From: Candidatus Saccharimonadia bacterium
GTDB lineage: Bacteria; Patescibacteriota; Saccharimonadia; Saccharimonadales; Saccharimonadaceae
Direction: 5' to 3'
DNA length: 53,137 nt
Assembly: GCA_023262335.1 (NCBI GenBank)
Contig: JALRBE010000001.1
Span: forward strand, 1-53,137
A program made the position numbers and the translations under genes. Positions 40,990-49,540 of the stretch are shown here, one piece after another. Numbering within the stretch: the stretch's first letter is position 1; every line of letters begins with the position of its first letter. The notes beneath the pieces were generated by a model. It was given only the letters and a program-made list of their open reading frames with translations. It searched no databases and was not told the origin of the DNA.

Positions 40990-41070
40990 ACTCGCCCCAT
41001 TATAACAGGTGACGACGCATAGGAGCGAATGGTATTATAGTAAAAGAACTTAAAAAGGACGGAGGGACGC

Positions 41071-41478
41071 ATGATTCAAATCAATTACCTCGCTATTGCC
41101 GTTGGGGCGGTAATCGCGGTGCTCTTTAGCGCGCTTTATTATTTTTTGCTGAACAAACAGGTGATTGCGCTCCGAGCTACGAAACTAAGCAAAAAAGAAG
41201 ACGTCCGCACCGTCGCGACCCCGAACAAGATCATCATCGAACTGGTCCGCACGTTCGTGCTTGGATTGGTGCTGGCGTATGCCGTGCGACTGCTTGGCGT
41301 CGCGACGTTCGACCAAGTCGTCGTGGTCGCGTTTTGGCTGTGGCTTGGGTTTCCGGTCGTTCTGTTCGTCGGTCAGGTCATTAACGAGCATTTCCCCGGC
41401 AGGCTGGCAGCGATTCACGCGGGAGACTGGTTGGTAAAGCTGCTCATTCTCGTGACCATACTGGCATACTGGCGCTAG
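41071..41478 (+). CDS. DUF1761 family membrane protein
   Basis: A 135-aa protein with about four membrane helices (8-27, 55-72, 82-103, 118-133). The opening NYLAIAVGAVIAVLFSALYY and the WLWLGFPVVLFVGQV segment fit DUF1761, whose function is unknown. SD GGAGGG is 4 nt from ATG; TATTAT (41033-41038) is a likely -10. Its stop shares the 4 nt CTAG with the convergent gene. Confidence 0.75.
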   Translation: MIQINYLAIAVGAVIAVLFSALYYFLLNKQVIALRATKLSKKEDVRTVATPNKIIIELVRTFVLGLVLAYAVRLLGVATFDQVVVVAFWLWLGFPVVLFVGQVINEHFPGRLAAIHAGDWLVKLLILVTILAYWR

Positions 41479-42473
41479 GCGTGCGCAAGAGCGGGGACGG
41501 TACGTGATTGCCGTGCTTCGGTAATGACGTTCCGGTACATCTGCGCGCTTAGTTTTGGTTGCTCGATGCCGAATACGTGCCGTGTTTTCGGACTTCGTTT
41601 GACCAAGTGGACCAAGCCTCGGGTCGCTAGGTCTTCCAGGGTTTCACCCATGGCTTTTTCGGGGAAGAACTCGTCATGTTCGTGGTACACGGCAGCGACG
41701 GTCACGTCACGGTCCTTCAACTCTTCTAGGCAACGCGATATGTCGGGGCGTACCAAGATCAAGAAGCCGATCTCGCGCACGATGCGCAGTTTGTCATCGC
41801 CCATGTGTCGCATGATCCTGTCGACCGCATCTTCTGGCCCGTACTTCATTACCGCCTTTACGGCCGGCGGTATTTCTTTGAGTGCTATGCCAGGGAGGCC
41901 GCGCGCGTGGCCTGGCAAGGGATGGCCTTTGACAAGGCCGGCGACCGCTTCCAGGTATACCGTTTCGACGCGTTCGTCATGCACGGCATGCATGATGCCG
42001 CTCAGGCCGCCCATTGACCGGGTCTTGTCGATAACATGAGCATATGCGGGTGCATACTCCTGCGCAGCGTCAACGACGGCTTCGGTGGCTTGGCTTGGCA
42101 AAATAAGCGGGTTGAACGCATGTTGCGCGAGCCGTTTACGAAGCCGAGGATTCATGGCCCAATTTTTGAAACTGACCGCTTCTTGACGGCGGGGCGTGTC
42201 GTGCAGGGCGATCGGCATGCCTTCCATGGCTATATAATGCGCTTCGCTTTCGTTGATCGCTCCGCTCTCGCCAAGTCCGTAATCAAGCACGGTGAGGTCA
42301 GGAGTAATTGGGTTTTCAGGTTCTAGTATCCACGATTTAAATGGTGTGCCGTTCAGCTTCGTTTCAAGCGGCGTAATGGTGTATTCTTGGCCGTTTTGGG
42401 GCACGACCCGAACGACATCAGTGTTGCGTGAATTGTAACGTTTACTACCGAGCTTATCGAGCGTAAATGCCAT
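41475..42473 (-). CDS. Possible alpha/beta-hydrolase-like protein
   Basis: A 332-aa soluble protein, not firmly recognised. Hints of an alpha/beta hydrolase are TRSMGGLSG (~144-152, nucleophile-elbow-like, with Thr for the usual first Gly), AAVYHEHDEFFP (acid-like position) and a later His in KTRHVFG. The N-terminus is unusual: QEYTITPLETKLNGTPFKSW and LDYGLGESGAINESEAHYIA. ATG 42473 is preferred; TATCAT lies 10 nt upstream. The longer frame to 42512 has no support. Confidence 0.55.
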   Translation of the reverse strand: MAFTLDKLGSKRYNSRNTDVVRVVPQNGQEYTITPLETKLNGTPFKSWILEPENPITPDLTVLDYGLGESGAINESEAHYIAMEGMPIALHDTPRRQEAVSFKNWAMNPRLRKRLAQHAFNPLILPSQATEAVVDAAQEYAPAYAHVIDKTRSMGGLSGIMHAVHDERVETVYLEAVAGLVKGHPLPGHARGLPGIALKEIPPAVKAVMKYGPEDAVDRIMRHMGDDKLRIVREIGFLILVRPDISRCLEELKDRDVTVAAVYHEHDEFFPEKAMGETLEDLATRGLVHLVKRSPKTRHVFGIEQPKLSAQMYRNVITEARQSRTVPALAHA

Positions 42474-42539
42474 AGTAAGCTGAATGATACAATAAAAAGC
42501 AGCGACATGCAAGCATAAAACGTTGTGATTATCGCGTGC

Positions 42540-43124
42540 TTACGGTTTTTGCCGCAAAGCCAGCTTGGTGACGATCGTTCGGAGGCGGGTTGACCGCGTG
42601 GCGGGTGATTTGGCGGTCATGAGCTGCCAAAGCGCCGCGTATTTTTCGGCTTTCGTCAGCGATTCGTAAAAGGCCTTCGCGGCATCCGATTTTTCCAACT
42701 CTGCCGCGAAGTCGTCCGGAATGGTCGCGTTCGCCTGCGACTCGTATGCCGCATCCCAACGGCCGTCGGCTTTGGCGCGGTCTATCTCCGCCTGCCCTTG
42801 GGGTTTCATGCGACCTGCCACGATCAGTGTCTCGACCTTGCCGATATTGACTTTCGACCATGAGCTTTTGGCGCGGCGGGGAGTGAACTTCTGCAGGAAC
42901 GCCGTATCGTCGTGCCCGCGTCGCATGCCGTCTATCCATCCGTAGCAGAGCGCTTCGTCGAGCGCTTCAAGGTGAGTGATCGACTGGATTCCGGAATGTT
43001 TCTTGGCGATCTTTATCCATACTCCAAGCTGGTCTCCGTGATTGACGGCGAGCCATGAATTCCACTTTTCGGCGGAGTCGAACGTCAGTACAGGAATGCC
43101 AGCGAACGTTTCTTGCTCAGACAT
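42540..43124 (-). CDS. YdeI/OmpD-associated family protein
   Basis: A 194-aa protein of the YdeI/OmdA family, linked in some bacteria to resistance against cationic peptides or bacteriocins, with unclear biochemistry. Diagnostic parts are WNSWLAVNHGDQLGVWIKIAKK, EALDEALCYGWIDGMRRG and FTPRRAKSSWSKVNIGKVE. It overlaps the end of the UvrA-like gene by 8 bp and is its downstream operon partner. A second, DUF1905-containing relative lies at 46322. Confidence 0.88.
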   Translation of the reverse strand: MSEQETFAGIPVLTFDSAEKWNSWLAVNHGDQLGVWIKIAKKHSGIQSITHLEALDEALCYGWIDGMRRGHDDTAFLQKFTPRRAKSSWSKVNIGKVETLIVAGRMKPQGQAEIDRAKADGRWDAAYESQANATIPDDFAAELEKSDAAKAFYESLTKAEKYAALWQLMTAKSPATRSTRLRTIVTKLALRQKP

Positions 43125-45348
43125 AACGGGCGGTCAGCGATTCCTTCGAACGTTTCAAGTCCGCGGGAACACCCTCGAACAAAATTTTGCCACCTCGTTT
43201 GCCGCCCTCAGGGCCAACGTCGATGATCCAGTCTGCCTGCCGTATGACATCCAGGTTGTGTTCGATCACGACGACCGTATTGCCGCCGTCGACCAGCCGG
43301 TTCATGATATCAAGCAAATGTTGGATGTCGGACGCGTGAAGTCCTGTCGTCGGCTCGTCCATCACGTACACGCTGCCTTTCTTGTGCAGTTCGCCGGCCA
43401 GCTTGATTCGTTGGCACTCGCCGCCGCTAAGCGTGCTGAGCGGTTGGCCGAGCGATAAGTAACCGAGTCCGACGTCATTCATGGCATCGAGTTTTTTGCT
43501 GACGTCTTTGTCATCGAAGAATTCCTGGGCTTCGGCGATCGTCATGGCAAGTACGTCGGTGATATTCTTGCCGTTCAGCGTGTATCCTAATACTTCCTCT
43601 TTGTAGCGTTTGCCTTCGCAAATCTCACAAAGCAATTTCTGTTCGTCCAAAAATGCGAGGTCCGTCGTCACATAGCCGGTTCCTTGGCAATTTTCGCAGC
43701 CACCTTTCGAATTGAAGCTAAACAGCGACGCATCGACCTTGTTCGCGTTCGCGAAGCTCTTGCGAATGACGTCGAATATCCCGGTGTAGGTCGCTGGGTT
43801 CGAACGGCTGTTGACACCGACGGCGGATTGGTCGATGACGATCGCTTCCGGATGCTCGGGAACGAACGTTTGGTTGATGAGCGAGGACTTGCCAGAGCCG
43901 GCCACGCCCGTGACGACGGTCAGCACGCCGGTCGGAATCGAGACACTGACGTCGTGCAGGTTGTTTTTGGTCGCGTGCTCGATGGCTATGGAGCCGCTCG
44001 CCGTCCGCGGCTCGAGCTTCACGGGGAGCGTTTTGCTCAAATACGTTCCGGTCAAAGAATCGTTTTTTAGCAGGTCGGCGTACGTTCCTTCGAACATGAT
44101 CGTGCCGCCCTTCGAGCCGGCATGAGGCCCGACGTCGATCACATGGTCGGCTACCTTTATGACGTCCGGGTCATGTTCGACGACAATGACGGTATTGCCG
44201 TTGTCACGCAGTTGTTTGAGCAAGTCGTTCAATCGGTGGACGTCGCGCGGGTGCAGGCCGACGCTCGGTTCGTCGAATATGTACATGACGTCACTTAACG
44301 TGCCGTTCAGGTATTTGACCAGCTTGACCCGTTGCGATTCGCCACCGCTCAGCGTGTCGGTGACGCGGTCGAGGCTCAAATAATCAAGGCCGATTTCTAC
44401 CAAGCTTCGCAGCCTGGTTTTGAGCATTTCCACGACGGGCGCGAGCGCAGGGTCGTCCATGGCGTCGATCGCCTCAAGCAGCTCGTCTATCTGCATGCGC
44501 GACAAATCAGCGATGTTTTGCCCGTTGATCTTGCTCGCGAGCGCCTGTTGGCTGAGCCGTGATCCATAGCACGATTCGCATGGACCGTTGGCAATGAACG
44601 GCTCGATCGTCTTCTGCGTGCGTTCGCTCAGCGACTTCAGATCCCGCTTGATGTACTTGCGTGCGAACTCGTCAACCAACCCGACGAACTTGATGTTCAG
44701 CCCGCCGCCAACGTCCACTTTCAGTGGTTCGCCGTGCAGCAAATCATGCATTTCTTTGTCGCTGTAATCCGCGAGCTTTTTGTCGTTGTCGAACAGGCCG
44801 GATTTCGTGATGACCTTCCAGCCCCAGCCGCCCACTTTGCCGTCGGGCAGTAGTACCGCGCCTTCGTTCAACGATTTCGTGTAATCAAGCGCCTTTTCGA
44901 GATCAAGCGCCATCATTTGCCCGAGCCCGTCGCACGTTTGGCACATGCCCTGCGGGTTGTTGAACGAAAACATGTAGCCATGCCCGAGGTTCGGCTGGCC
45001 GCCCTTCGCGAATAGCGTCCGTAAAATAGGCGCGATGTCCGTGGCGGTGCCAACGGTAGAGCTCGAACCGCCTCCCAGACGTTTTTGGTCGACGATGATG
45101 GCCATGTTGAGATTGCGAATCGCGTCGGCGTCGGGCTGTGAGACTTTCGGCAGGAAATTACGCACGAACGCGCTGAACGTTTCGTTGAGCAGGCGCTGCG
45201 CTTCCGCGGCGACCGTGTCGAATACTATCGACGACTTGCCCGATCCGGACACGCCGGTAAAAATCGTGATTTGCCGTTTGGGAATCCGCACGGTAACGTT
45301 TTTCAAATTGTTTTCGCGCGCTCCCTTGATCTCGATGAATTCTTGCAT
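43117..45348 (-). CDS. UvrA-like ABC ATPase (drug-resistance/UvrA2 type)
   Basis: A 743-aa protein with the dual ATPase layout of UvrA but about 200 residues shorter, as in UvrA2/DrrC-type paralogues without the UvrB-binding domain. Seen in order: Walker A GVSGSGKSS, Cys pairs CQTC and CESC, signature LSGGESQRVKL, Walker B YIFDEPSVGL; second Walker A GVAGSGKSS, Cys pairs CENC and CEIC, signature LSGGECQRIKL, Walker B VMDEPTTGL. Such proteins are linked to tolerance of DNA-binding drugs. ATG 45348 is 6 nt after TATTAT (45360-45355), leaderless type. Confidence 0.9.
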   Translation of the reverse strand: MQEFIEIKGARENNLKNVTVRIPKRQITIFTGVSGSGKSSIVFDTVAAEAQRLLNETFSAFVRNFLPKVSQPDADAIRNLNMAIIVDQKRLGGGSSSTVGTATDIAPILRTLFAKGGQPNLGHGYMFSFNNPQGMCQTCDGLGQMMALDLEKALDYTKSLNEGAVLLPDGKVGGWGWKVITKSGLFDNDKKLADYSDKEMHDLLHGEPLKVDVGGGLNIKFVGLVDEFARKYIKRDLKSLSERTQKTIEPFIANGPCESCYGSRLSQQALASKINGQNIADLSRMQIDELLEAIDAMDDPALAPVVEMLKTRLRSLVEIGLDYLSLDRVTDTLSGGESQRVKLVKYLNGTLSDVMYIFDEPSVGLHPRDVHRLNDLLKQLRDNGNTVIVVEHDPDVIKVADHVIDVGPHAGSKGGTIMFEGTYADLLKNDSLTGTYLSKTLPVKLEPRTASGSIAIEHATKNNLHDVSVSIPTGVLTVVTGVAGSGKSSLINQTFVPEHPEAIVIDQSAVGVNSRSNPATYTGIFDVIRKSFANANKVDASLFSFNSKGGCENCQGTGYVTTDLAFLDEQKLLCEICEGKRYKEEVLGYTLNGKNITDVLAMTIAEAQEFFDDKDVSKKLDAMNDVGLGYLSLGQPLSTLSGGECQRIKLAGELHKKGSVYVMDEPTTGLHASDIQHLLDIMNRLVDGGNTVVVIEHNLDVIRQADWIIDVGPEGGKRGGKILFEGVPADLKRSKESLTARYV

Positions 45349-45386
45349 GTTCTTATAATAACAAAAAGAGGGGATACGTACCTGCG

Positions 45387-45608
45387 CTAGGGTTTGAGTG
45401 ACATGCCGTTTTTGGCAAGAAGCTCCTTAAGAACGCGCACTGCCTTAGGGCCGACGCCATGAACCGCGAGCAGTTCGGTTTTGGTCATGCCAGCCACATG
45501 CCGCAGCGTGGTGACGCCTTGGCTGACCAGAGCGGCATTGGCAGGCTTTCCCATCGAGGGCGGAAACTCCTTCGAGAACGAATCGGCGGGCAAGGTACGC
45601 GTGCTCAT
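45387..45608 (-). CDS. Small helix-hairpin-helix protein
   Basis: A 73-aa protein with an HhH-like segment: LVSQGVTTLRHVAGMTKTEL then LLAVHGVGPKAVRVLKELLA. HhH motifs bind DNA backbone non-specifically. It has SD AGGAG, 5 nt before ATG, and follows the lysozyme-like gene by 2 nt, a surprising operon partner. Cellular role unknown. Confidence 0.8.
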   Translation of the reverse strand: MSTRTLPADSFSKEFPPSMGKPANAALVSQGVTTLRHVAGMTKTELLAVHGVGPKAVRVLKELLAKNGMSLKP

Positions 45609-45610
45609 TA

Positions 45611-46258
45611 TTACTCCTGTGCTCGTATTGGCTCTATGGCGCTGAGTACTTTGTCGACGCTGACAAGCGACTTGTTGAGGCCGTCGCCGGCGTAATAGCT
45701 TGCCTGCGGGTCGGCTCCGGTGACGCTCGGCAAGGCTGCCCATTCCTTGGCAAGGTTCGCCGCGAATTCTTCTTGGGTCAGTTCTTTGTTGACGTACCGT
45801 TCGGCGCCTCTCCGTTCAAGCAATGCGATAGCCATGCGGTCCTGAAGCGGCTGGTCGAACTTCGCCGACGGGTCAATGTTCAGTCGCGACACCAAACCGG
45901 ATAACGTGCCGCTGATGATTTGGTAACGCCCCACGGCATTGCTAGCGTTGCCCTGCGCGACGTGTTCGGCTTGCCAGTGCATGACGTCAGCGACGGTCAT
46001 GGCCGTGAAGTCGATCGACGAGTTGGCCGCGTTACCGAAGTACGCGTTATAGTTATTCTTGCTTTCGACGCTCGCGATCAAGCCGAGCAACCGCTCGTAG
46101 CTCGAAGGGTCAACGGTTAGCCTGCGGTTTTGCATGTATCCATTATAAGCAATGGTACTCGCCACGAGAACCGTCGCCACGACCGAAACAGCGAACGCCC
46201 TGCTGCGGAGCGATCGCTTGAACGACTTTGCGAGTTTGCGTCTGAATTTCGATGCCAC
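45611..46258 (-). CDS. Membrane-anchored lysozyme-like lytic transglycosylase (lambda endolysin-like)
   Basis: A 215-aa protein with a basic cytoplasmic N-terminus, one membrane helix (~21-39) and an extracellular domain. ERLLGLIASVESKNNYNAYFG (split only for reading; catalytic Glu ~65), AVGRYQIISGTLSGL and DQPLQDRMAIALLERRG match the lambda gpR/GH104 lytic transglycosylase pattern. It would cut peptidoglycan glycan strands, of self during growth or of a host. GTG 46258 is 7 nt after TATACT (46271-46266). Confidence 0.82.
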   Translation of the reverse strand: MASKFRRKLAKSFKRSLRSRAFAVSVVATVLVASTIAYNGYMQNRRLTVDPSSYERLLGLIASVESKNNYNAYFGNAANSSIDFTAMTVADVMHWQAEHVAQGNASNAVGRYQIISGTLSGLVSRLNIDPSAKFDQPLQDRMAIALLERRGAERYVNKELTQEEFAANLAKEWAALPSVTGADPQASYYAGDGLNKSLVSVDKVLSAIEPIRAQE

Positions 46259-46321
46259 TGTATCTAGTATATGTCATATGTCAGGGTAGAAGCAGTACGC
46301 GATTCGTATTACTATAAATGC

Positions 46322-46870
46322 ATGACAAAACCCGAAGCTTCCATTATGACCCTCGACGCCGTCGTTACGACGGTAGATGGCCAGCTTATCGCGAAGATTG
46401 CCAAAGAGCAGAGCAAAGAACGGTTGCCGTCTCGCGGCCAGGTGTACGTTGAAGGCACCATGAACGGCTATAGGTTCGCGAAGGTGCTTGAACCGGACGG
46501 CTATTGGAGCCACTGGTTCAGATTTGACCGAGAATACATGAAGGAATTCGACGTTCGTGACGGCGACGTATTACGGCTAGAAGTCACGGTAAGCAAAAAC
46601 TGGCCCGAACCCGACGTTCCGAAAGATTTCGCAGACGGCATCGCGGCGGCTTCCGAAAAGGTACGGCAAAAATGGCACGATATCACGCCTATGGCGCGCT
46701 GGGAATGGATTCGGTGGGTGAACTCGACGAACAGTCTTGATACGCGGGCTATCCGCATCGAAAAATCGGTGTCCAAACTCGATGGCAAGCATCGTCGGCC
46801 GTGCTGTTTCAATCTTGCGGCATGTACCGACCCTGAACTCATGAAAAACGGCCGGCTCAAAGACGCGTGA
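46322..46870 (+). CDS. DUF1905 / YdeI-OmdA family protein
   Basis: A 182-aa protein: an N-terminal beta-barrel-like DUF1905 domain (RGQVYVEGTMNGYRFAKVLE, DVRDGDVLRLEV) and a C-terminal OmdA-like helical segment (ITPMARWEWIRWVNSTN). Function uncertain; related to the protein at 42540 in the C-terminal part. ATG 46322 with TATTAC 9 nt upstream is preferred; an in-frame ATG at 46271 would add 17 residues. Confidence 0.78.
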   Translation: MTKPEASIMTLDAVVTTVDGQLIAKIAKEQSKERLPSRGQVYVEGTMNGYRFAKVLEPDGYWSHWFRFDREYMKEFDVRDGDVLRLEVTVSKNWPEPDVPKDFADGIAAASEKVRQKWHDITPMARWEWIRWVNSTNSLDTRAIRIEKSVSKLDGKHRRPCCFNLAACTDPELMKNGRLKDA

Positions 46871-46947
46871 ACCGATGCATATTTGCCTAGTTATAATAAA
46901 TAGTATATAGTATAAATCGGTACTACTAACCTGTCCTAGGAGGATAC

Positions 46948-47922
46948 GTGGCAACGACCGTTTTGGTGGAGCGAGGCTTCAGCCGAATGGAGATCGTCGA
47001 GTTCATGAAAAAGGCCGATTCCGGCCTGACCGTGTACGGCACGCACGAGCAACCGTACGAAGATTGTCCGACCGTCATGCTCCCGCCGCTCGAAACGCCA
47101 GAGGGTATCGCCCAAGCGAACGCGCTCATCGCGAAGCATGGCATCGATGCGTTTTGGCCGCAAAAAAGTGCCGAGTACGATTTGAGCCGGCTCGACTGTG
47201 CCGTCCATACGGCCGCGGACCCAGCGACGATCGCGCTCGTCAACGACAAGGAGCGGTTCGCTGCATGGCTCGACGATGACATCTACCGGGCGCGCAGCGT
47301 GGGAGTGCTTGGTGCCGATGGGGTTGCCGAGGCGATCCGCGATTGGCGGGCCACGGATCGACCCGTATGCGTCAAGCCCGTTGATGGCATTTACGGCCAG
47401 GGATACTGGCGACTTGTCGAGAACGGCGTGAGCTTGCTCGACGAGCCCAGCGGTCGGGAGATCAGCCCCAATCTCTACCTAGCGGCGCTTCGCAGCGAGG
47501 AGCTGGTGACGGGACGACGGCGCATGCTGGTCATGGATTGGCTGCCCGGACCGGAAGTCAGCGTCGACATGCTGAGCTGGCATGGGCGTCCGCTCATCCA
47601 CGCGGCGCGTACCAAACTCAGTGACTCGTTGCAGCGAATCGAGTCGGAGCATCCGGTCATCGGCCACGCGCGAGCCATGGTAGGCAAGCTCGGGCTTCAC
47701 GGAGTCACGAGCATGCAGTACCGCATGAGCCTGCAGGGCGACTGGAAGATGCTCGAAGTCAATCCGCGTCCAGCGGGCGGTTCCATCAACGGCGAGGACG
47801 CCGGCTTCGGACTGCTTGCTGCTTGGGCTCGGTTGCTTACCGGCAGCGTGGGCCCCGACGACATCAAGCAGGTCGACGCGACGGTGGACCTGCGAATCTC
47901 CCGGATGGCGACCATAACGTAG
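46948..47922 (+). CDS. ATP-grasp domain protein
   Basis: A 324-aa ATP-grasp enzyme, ligating a carboxylate to an amine or thiol in ATP-dependent fashion. Seen are a Rossmann-like N-terminus, CVKPVDGIYGQGYWRLV (~144-160, ATP loop), VMDWLPGPEVSVDML (~198-212) and the metal site MLEVNPRPAGG (~269-279). The substrate is not evident. GTG 46948 has a strong AGGAGG SD. TATAAT at 46892-46897 is a likely -10. Confidence 0.82.
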   Translation: MATTVLVERGFSRMEIVEFMKKADSGLTVYGTHEQPYEDCPTVMLPPLETPEGIAQANALIAKHGIDAFWPQKSAEYDLSRLDCAVHTAADPATIALVNDKERFAAWLDDDIYRARSVGVLGADGVAEAIRDWRATDRPVCVKPVDGIYGQGYWRLVENGVSLLDEPSGREISPNLYLAALRSEELVTGRRRMLVMDWLPGPEVSVDMLSWHGRPLIHAARTKLSDSLQRIESEHPVIGHARAMVGKLGLHGVTSMQYRMSLQGDWKMLEVNPRPAGGSINGEDAGFGLLAAWARLLTGSVGPDDIKQVDATVDLRISRMATIT

Positions 47923-47942
47923 CCACAAGGCGATGGAACGCC

Positions 47943-47973
47943 AAAAGGCAGCGAGAGTATCGCTGCCTTTTTT
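47943..47973. terminator. Bidirectional intrinsic terminator
   Basis: AAAAGGCAGCG-AGAGTAT-CGCTGCCTTTT is a perfect 11-bp stem followed by TT on the plus strand and preceded by an A-tract, serving the ATP-grasp and LysM genes that converge here. Confidence 0.85.
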
Positions 47974-47988
47974 AATTGGCTTAAAAAT

Positions 47989-48669
47989 CTAGTAGATGAA
48001 GCCGCCGAACGAGCCGGGCGCAACCGTCCGCTGGTTGTAGCTGCCCGCTTTGTAGTTCCAGCCCATTTCCGACACGACGTAACTGCCGTCAGGATTGACG
48101 CTCTCCACGTATGCCACGTGGCCGTTCGTTACCGCGACCGCGCCGGCACGTGGCGCGGAGCCGGTCGATTTGCCAGCGGCTTGGGCCGAGCTTATCCAGT
48201 TGTAGCCGGCGTTGCCGTATACTGCCACGTCGGGCCGCTTGCTATGGACGTAGTCGGTGCACCACATGCCGTTGCCAACGTAGTAGCTCGATGAGTTTAC
48301 CGGTTTGCTGGTGTACTGCCTGCTGACGCCTGTGGCCTGCGCTGGCGCCGCGGAGCGTACCGTTGCCGCGACGGCGGCGTAGCGGTCCGGAAGCTGTTCG
48401 TCGGCGGCAGGTATGCGAATTTGGTTGCCGACGTCGATCGCGTCGGGGTGGGTCAGTTGTTCGTTCGCGTTGAACAGCCGTACGTAGTCGGTGCCGTGCG
48501 CTTCAGCGATGGCAGTGAGCGTGTCGCCAGGGTTCACGGTGACAATGACCGGTGCAGGCTTTTCGGTTTTGTCGGTAGTTTTCTTCTCGGTAGCGCCTGC
48601 CGTCGTGCCAAAAAAGACCACGAGTGAAAGCGCGGCCGCATATGCCGCGAGGCTGGTTTTGATTGTCAT
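47989..48669 (-). CDS. Secreted LysM-CHAP peptidoglycan hydrolase
   Basis: A 226-aa exported protein. Signal peptide ~1-26 (TAGA-TE). LysM peptidoglycan-binding domain ~42-87 (VTVNPGDTLTAIAEAHGTDY). CHAP amidase/endopeptidase domain ~125-226 with catalytic Cys in GMWCTDYVHSKRP (~137) and His in GHVAYVES (~184). It cleaves the peptide part of peptidoglycan, in the cell's own wall or in a host's. ATG 48669 has SD AAGGAG at 7 nt, and the mRNA leader is ~100 nt with possible hairpins. Confidence 0.93.
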   Translation of the reverse strand: MTIKTSLAAYAAALSLVVFFGTTAGATEKKTTDKTEKPAPVIVTVNPGDTLTAIAEAHGTDYVRLFNANEQLTHPDAIDVGNQIRIPAADEQLPDRYAAVAATVRSAAPAQATGVSRQYTSKPVNSSSYYVGNGMWCTDYVHSKRPDVAVYGNAGYNWISSAQAAGKSTGSAPRAGAVAVTNGHVAYVESVNPDGSYVVSEMGWNYKAGSYNQRTVAPGSFGGFIY

Positions 48670-48773
48670 TGTTTTCTCCTTGATGCCGTGTCGTGACTGA
48701 TGAGTATTTCGTGTGTGTTTATTGACACGGACTGGTCGCGTTTCTGGCTGTCTTTTTCAGAAACACAAAGACA

Positions 48774-48802
48774 AGCATAATCGCCATTCTAGCGTATGTC
48801 AA
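48774..48802 (-). promoter_or_regulatory. Promoter of the LysM-CHAP gene
   Basis: On the minus strand TTGACA (48802-48797) and TATGCT (48779-48774) are 17 nt apart. The leader contains GTTTCTG/CAGAAAC and an alternative GTCTTT/AAAGAC helix that cannot both form. Confidence 0.7.
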
Positions 48803-48866
48803 CGCAATGCTACGCTATATATACGTTTACCAGATGAAAATATAGGTTGTCGTCATTACAATGTTG

Positions 48867-48893
48867 TGACAATTAATGAATATTTAATTGTCA
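48867..48893. promoter_or_regulatory. Perfect AT-rich inverted repeat
   Basis: TGACAATTAA-TGAATAT-TTAATTGTCA has 10-bp arms and a 7-nt spacer. It lies 29 bp beyond the stop of the gene at 48922, so it may be that gene's terminator or an operator for the LysM-CHAP gene. Confidence 0.5.
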
Positions 48894-48921
48894 AAACGGC
48901 ACGAAAAATCGCAAAAAATCG

Positions 48922-49491
48922 TTACTTCGTTATGACTTTTTGCGCCAAAACTTTCGCTTGGTCGAGCGTGTTTGATTCGGGCGCTGAGCCGATGCCGTAG
49001 CTCATGATGATCCATTTTTTGCCACTCAACACGTTCAGCTGGCCGATGGTTTTGTTAAAGTAGGCGTCTTCACCTAGATTTTCTATTTTTTCGACGCTGT
49101 TATTCGATTTGGCGACGGCGAAGTCGGCGACGTTGCGCGCCAGACCTTCGTCGTTGATGCCAGAGCGTACCGCCACGGCTGCCACGGTCATTTGGGTTGG
49201 GTCGGCAACCGTATCGGTGTAGCTGCACTTGCTGACCGCGACGTCGCCAGTAATGACAGGCTTGTTGCTTTCGGTTTGTAACACGTCTTCGCCGAGTAGC
49301 GACCGGGCTTCTTGCAATGTGAACAAGTCGCATGCTTTTGCCGGCTGATGCACGATGACCGGACCGCTGAAGTGATTCACGAGCGCGACGATCGCGACCG
49401 CCCCGACCAGGGCTCCGACGATACCCGCTCCTATGAGGAACTCGCTGTTACGGCGTATAAGTTGCGTGGCGTTTTTCAGATGTTTTTTCAT
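48922..49491 (-). CDS. Membrane-anchored hypothetical protein
   Basis: A 189-aa protein with a basic N-terminus, a membrane helix (~19-40, GAGIVGALVGAVAIVALVNH) and an extracellular domain with two Cys (KACDLF, SKCSYT). The LFTLQEARSLLGEDV segment resembles domains found after anchors in DUF3558-like lipoproteins, but this is a weak match. ATG 49491 has TATACT 12 nt upstream. It follows the small membrane protein gene by 49 nt. Confidence 0.7.
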   Translation of the reverse strand: MKKHLKNATQLIRRNSEFLIGAGIVGALVGAVAIVALVNHFSGPVIVHQPAKACDLFTLQEARSLLGEDVLQTESNKPVITGDVAVSKCSYTDTVADPTQMTVAAVAVRSGINDEGLARNVADFAVAKSNNSVEKIENLGEDAYFNKTIGQLNVLSGKKWIIMSYGIGSAPESNTLDQAKVLAQKVITK

Positions 49492-49540
49492 GATCCAACT
49501 ATCAGTATAACAGCCAGGATTCGGGTGAATCCAAGCAAGG

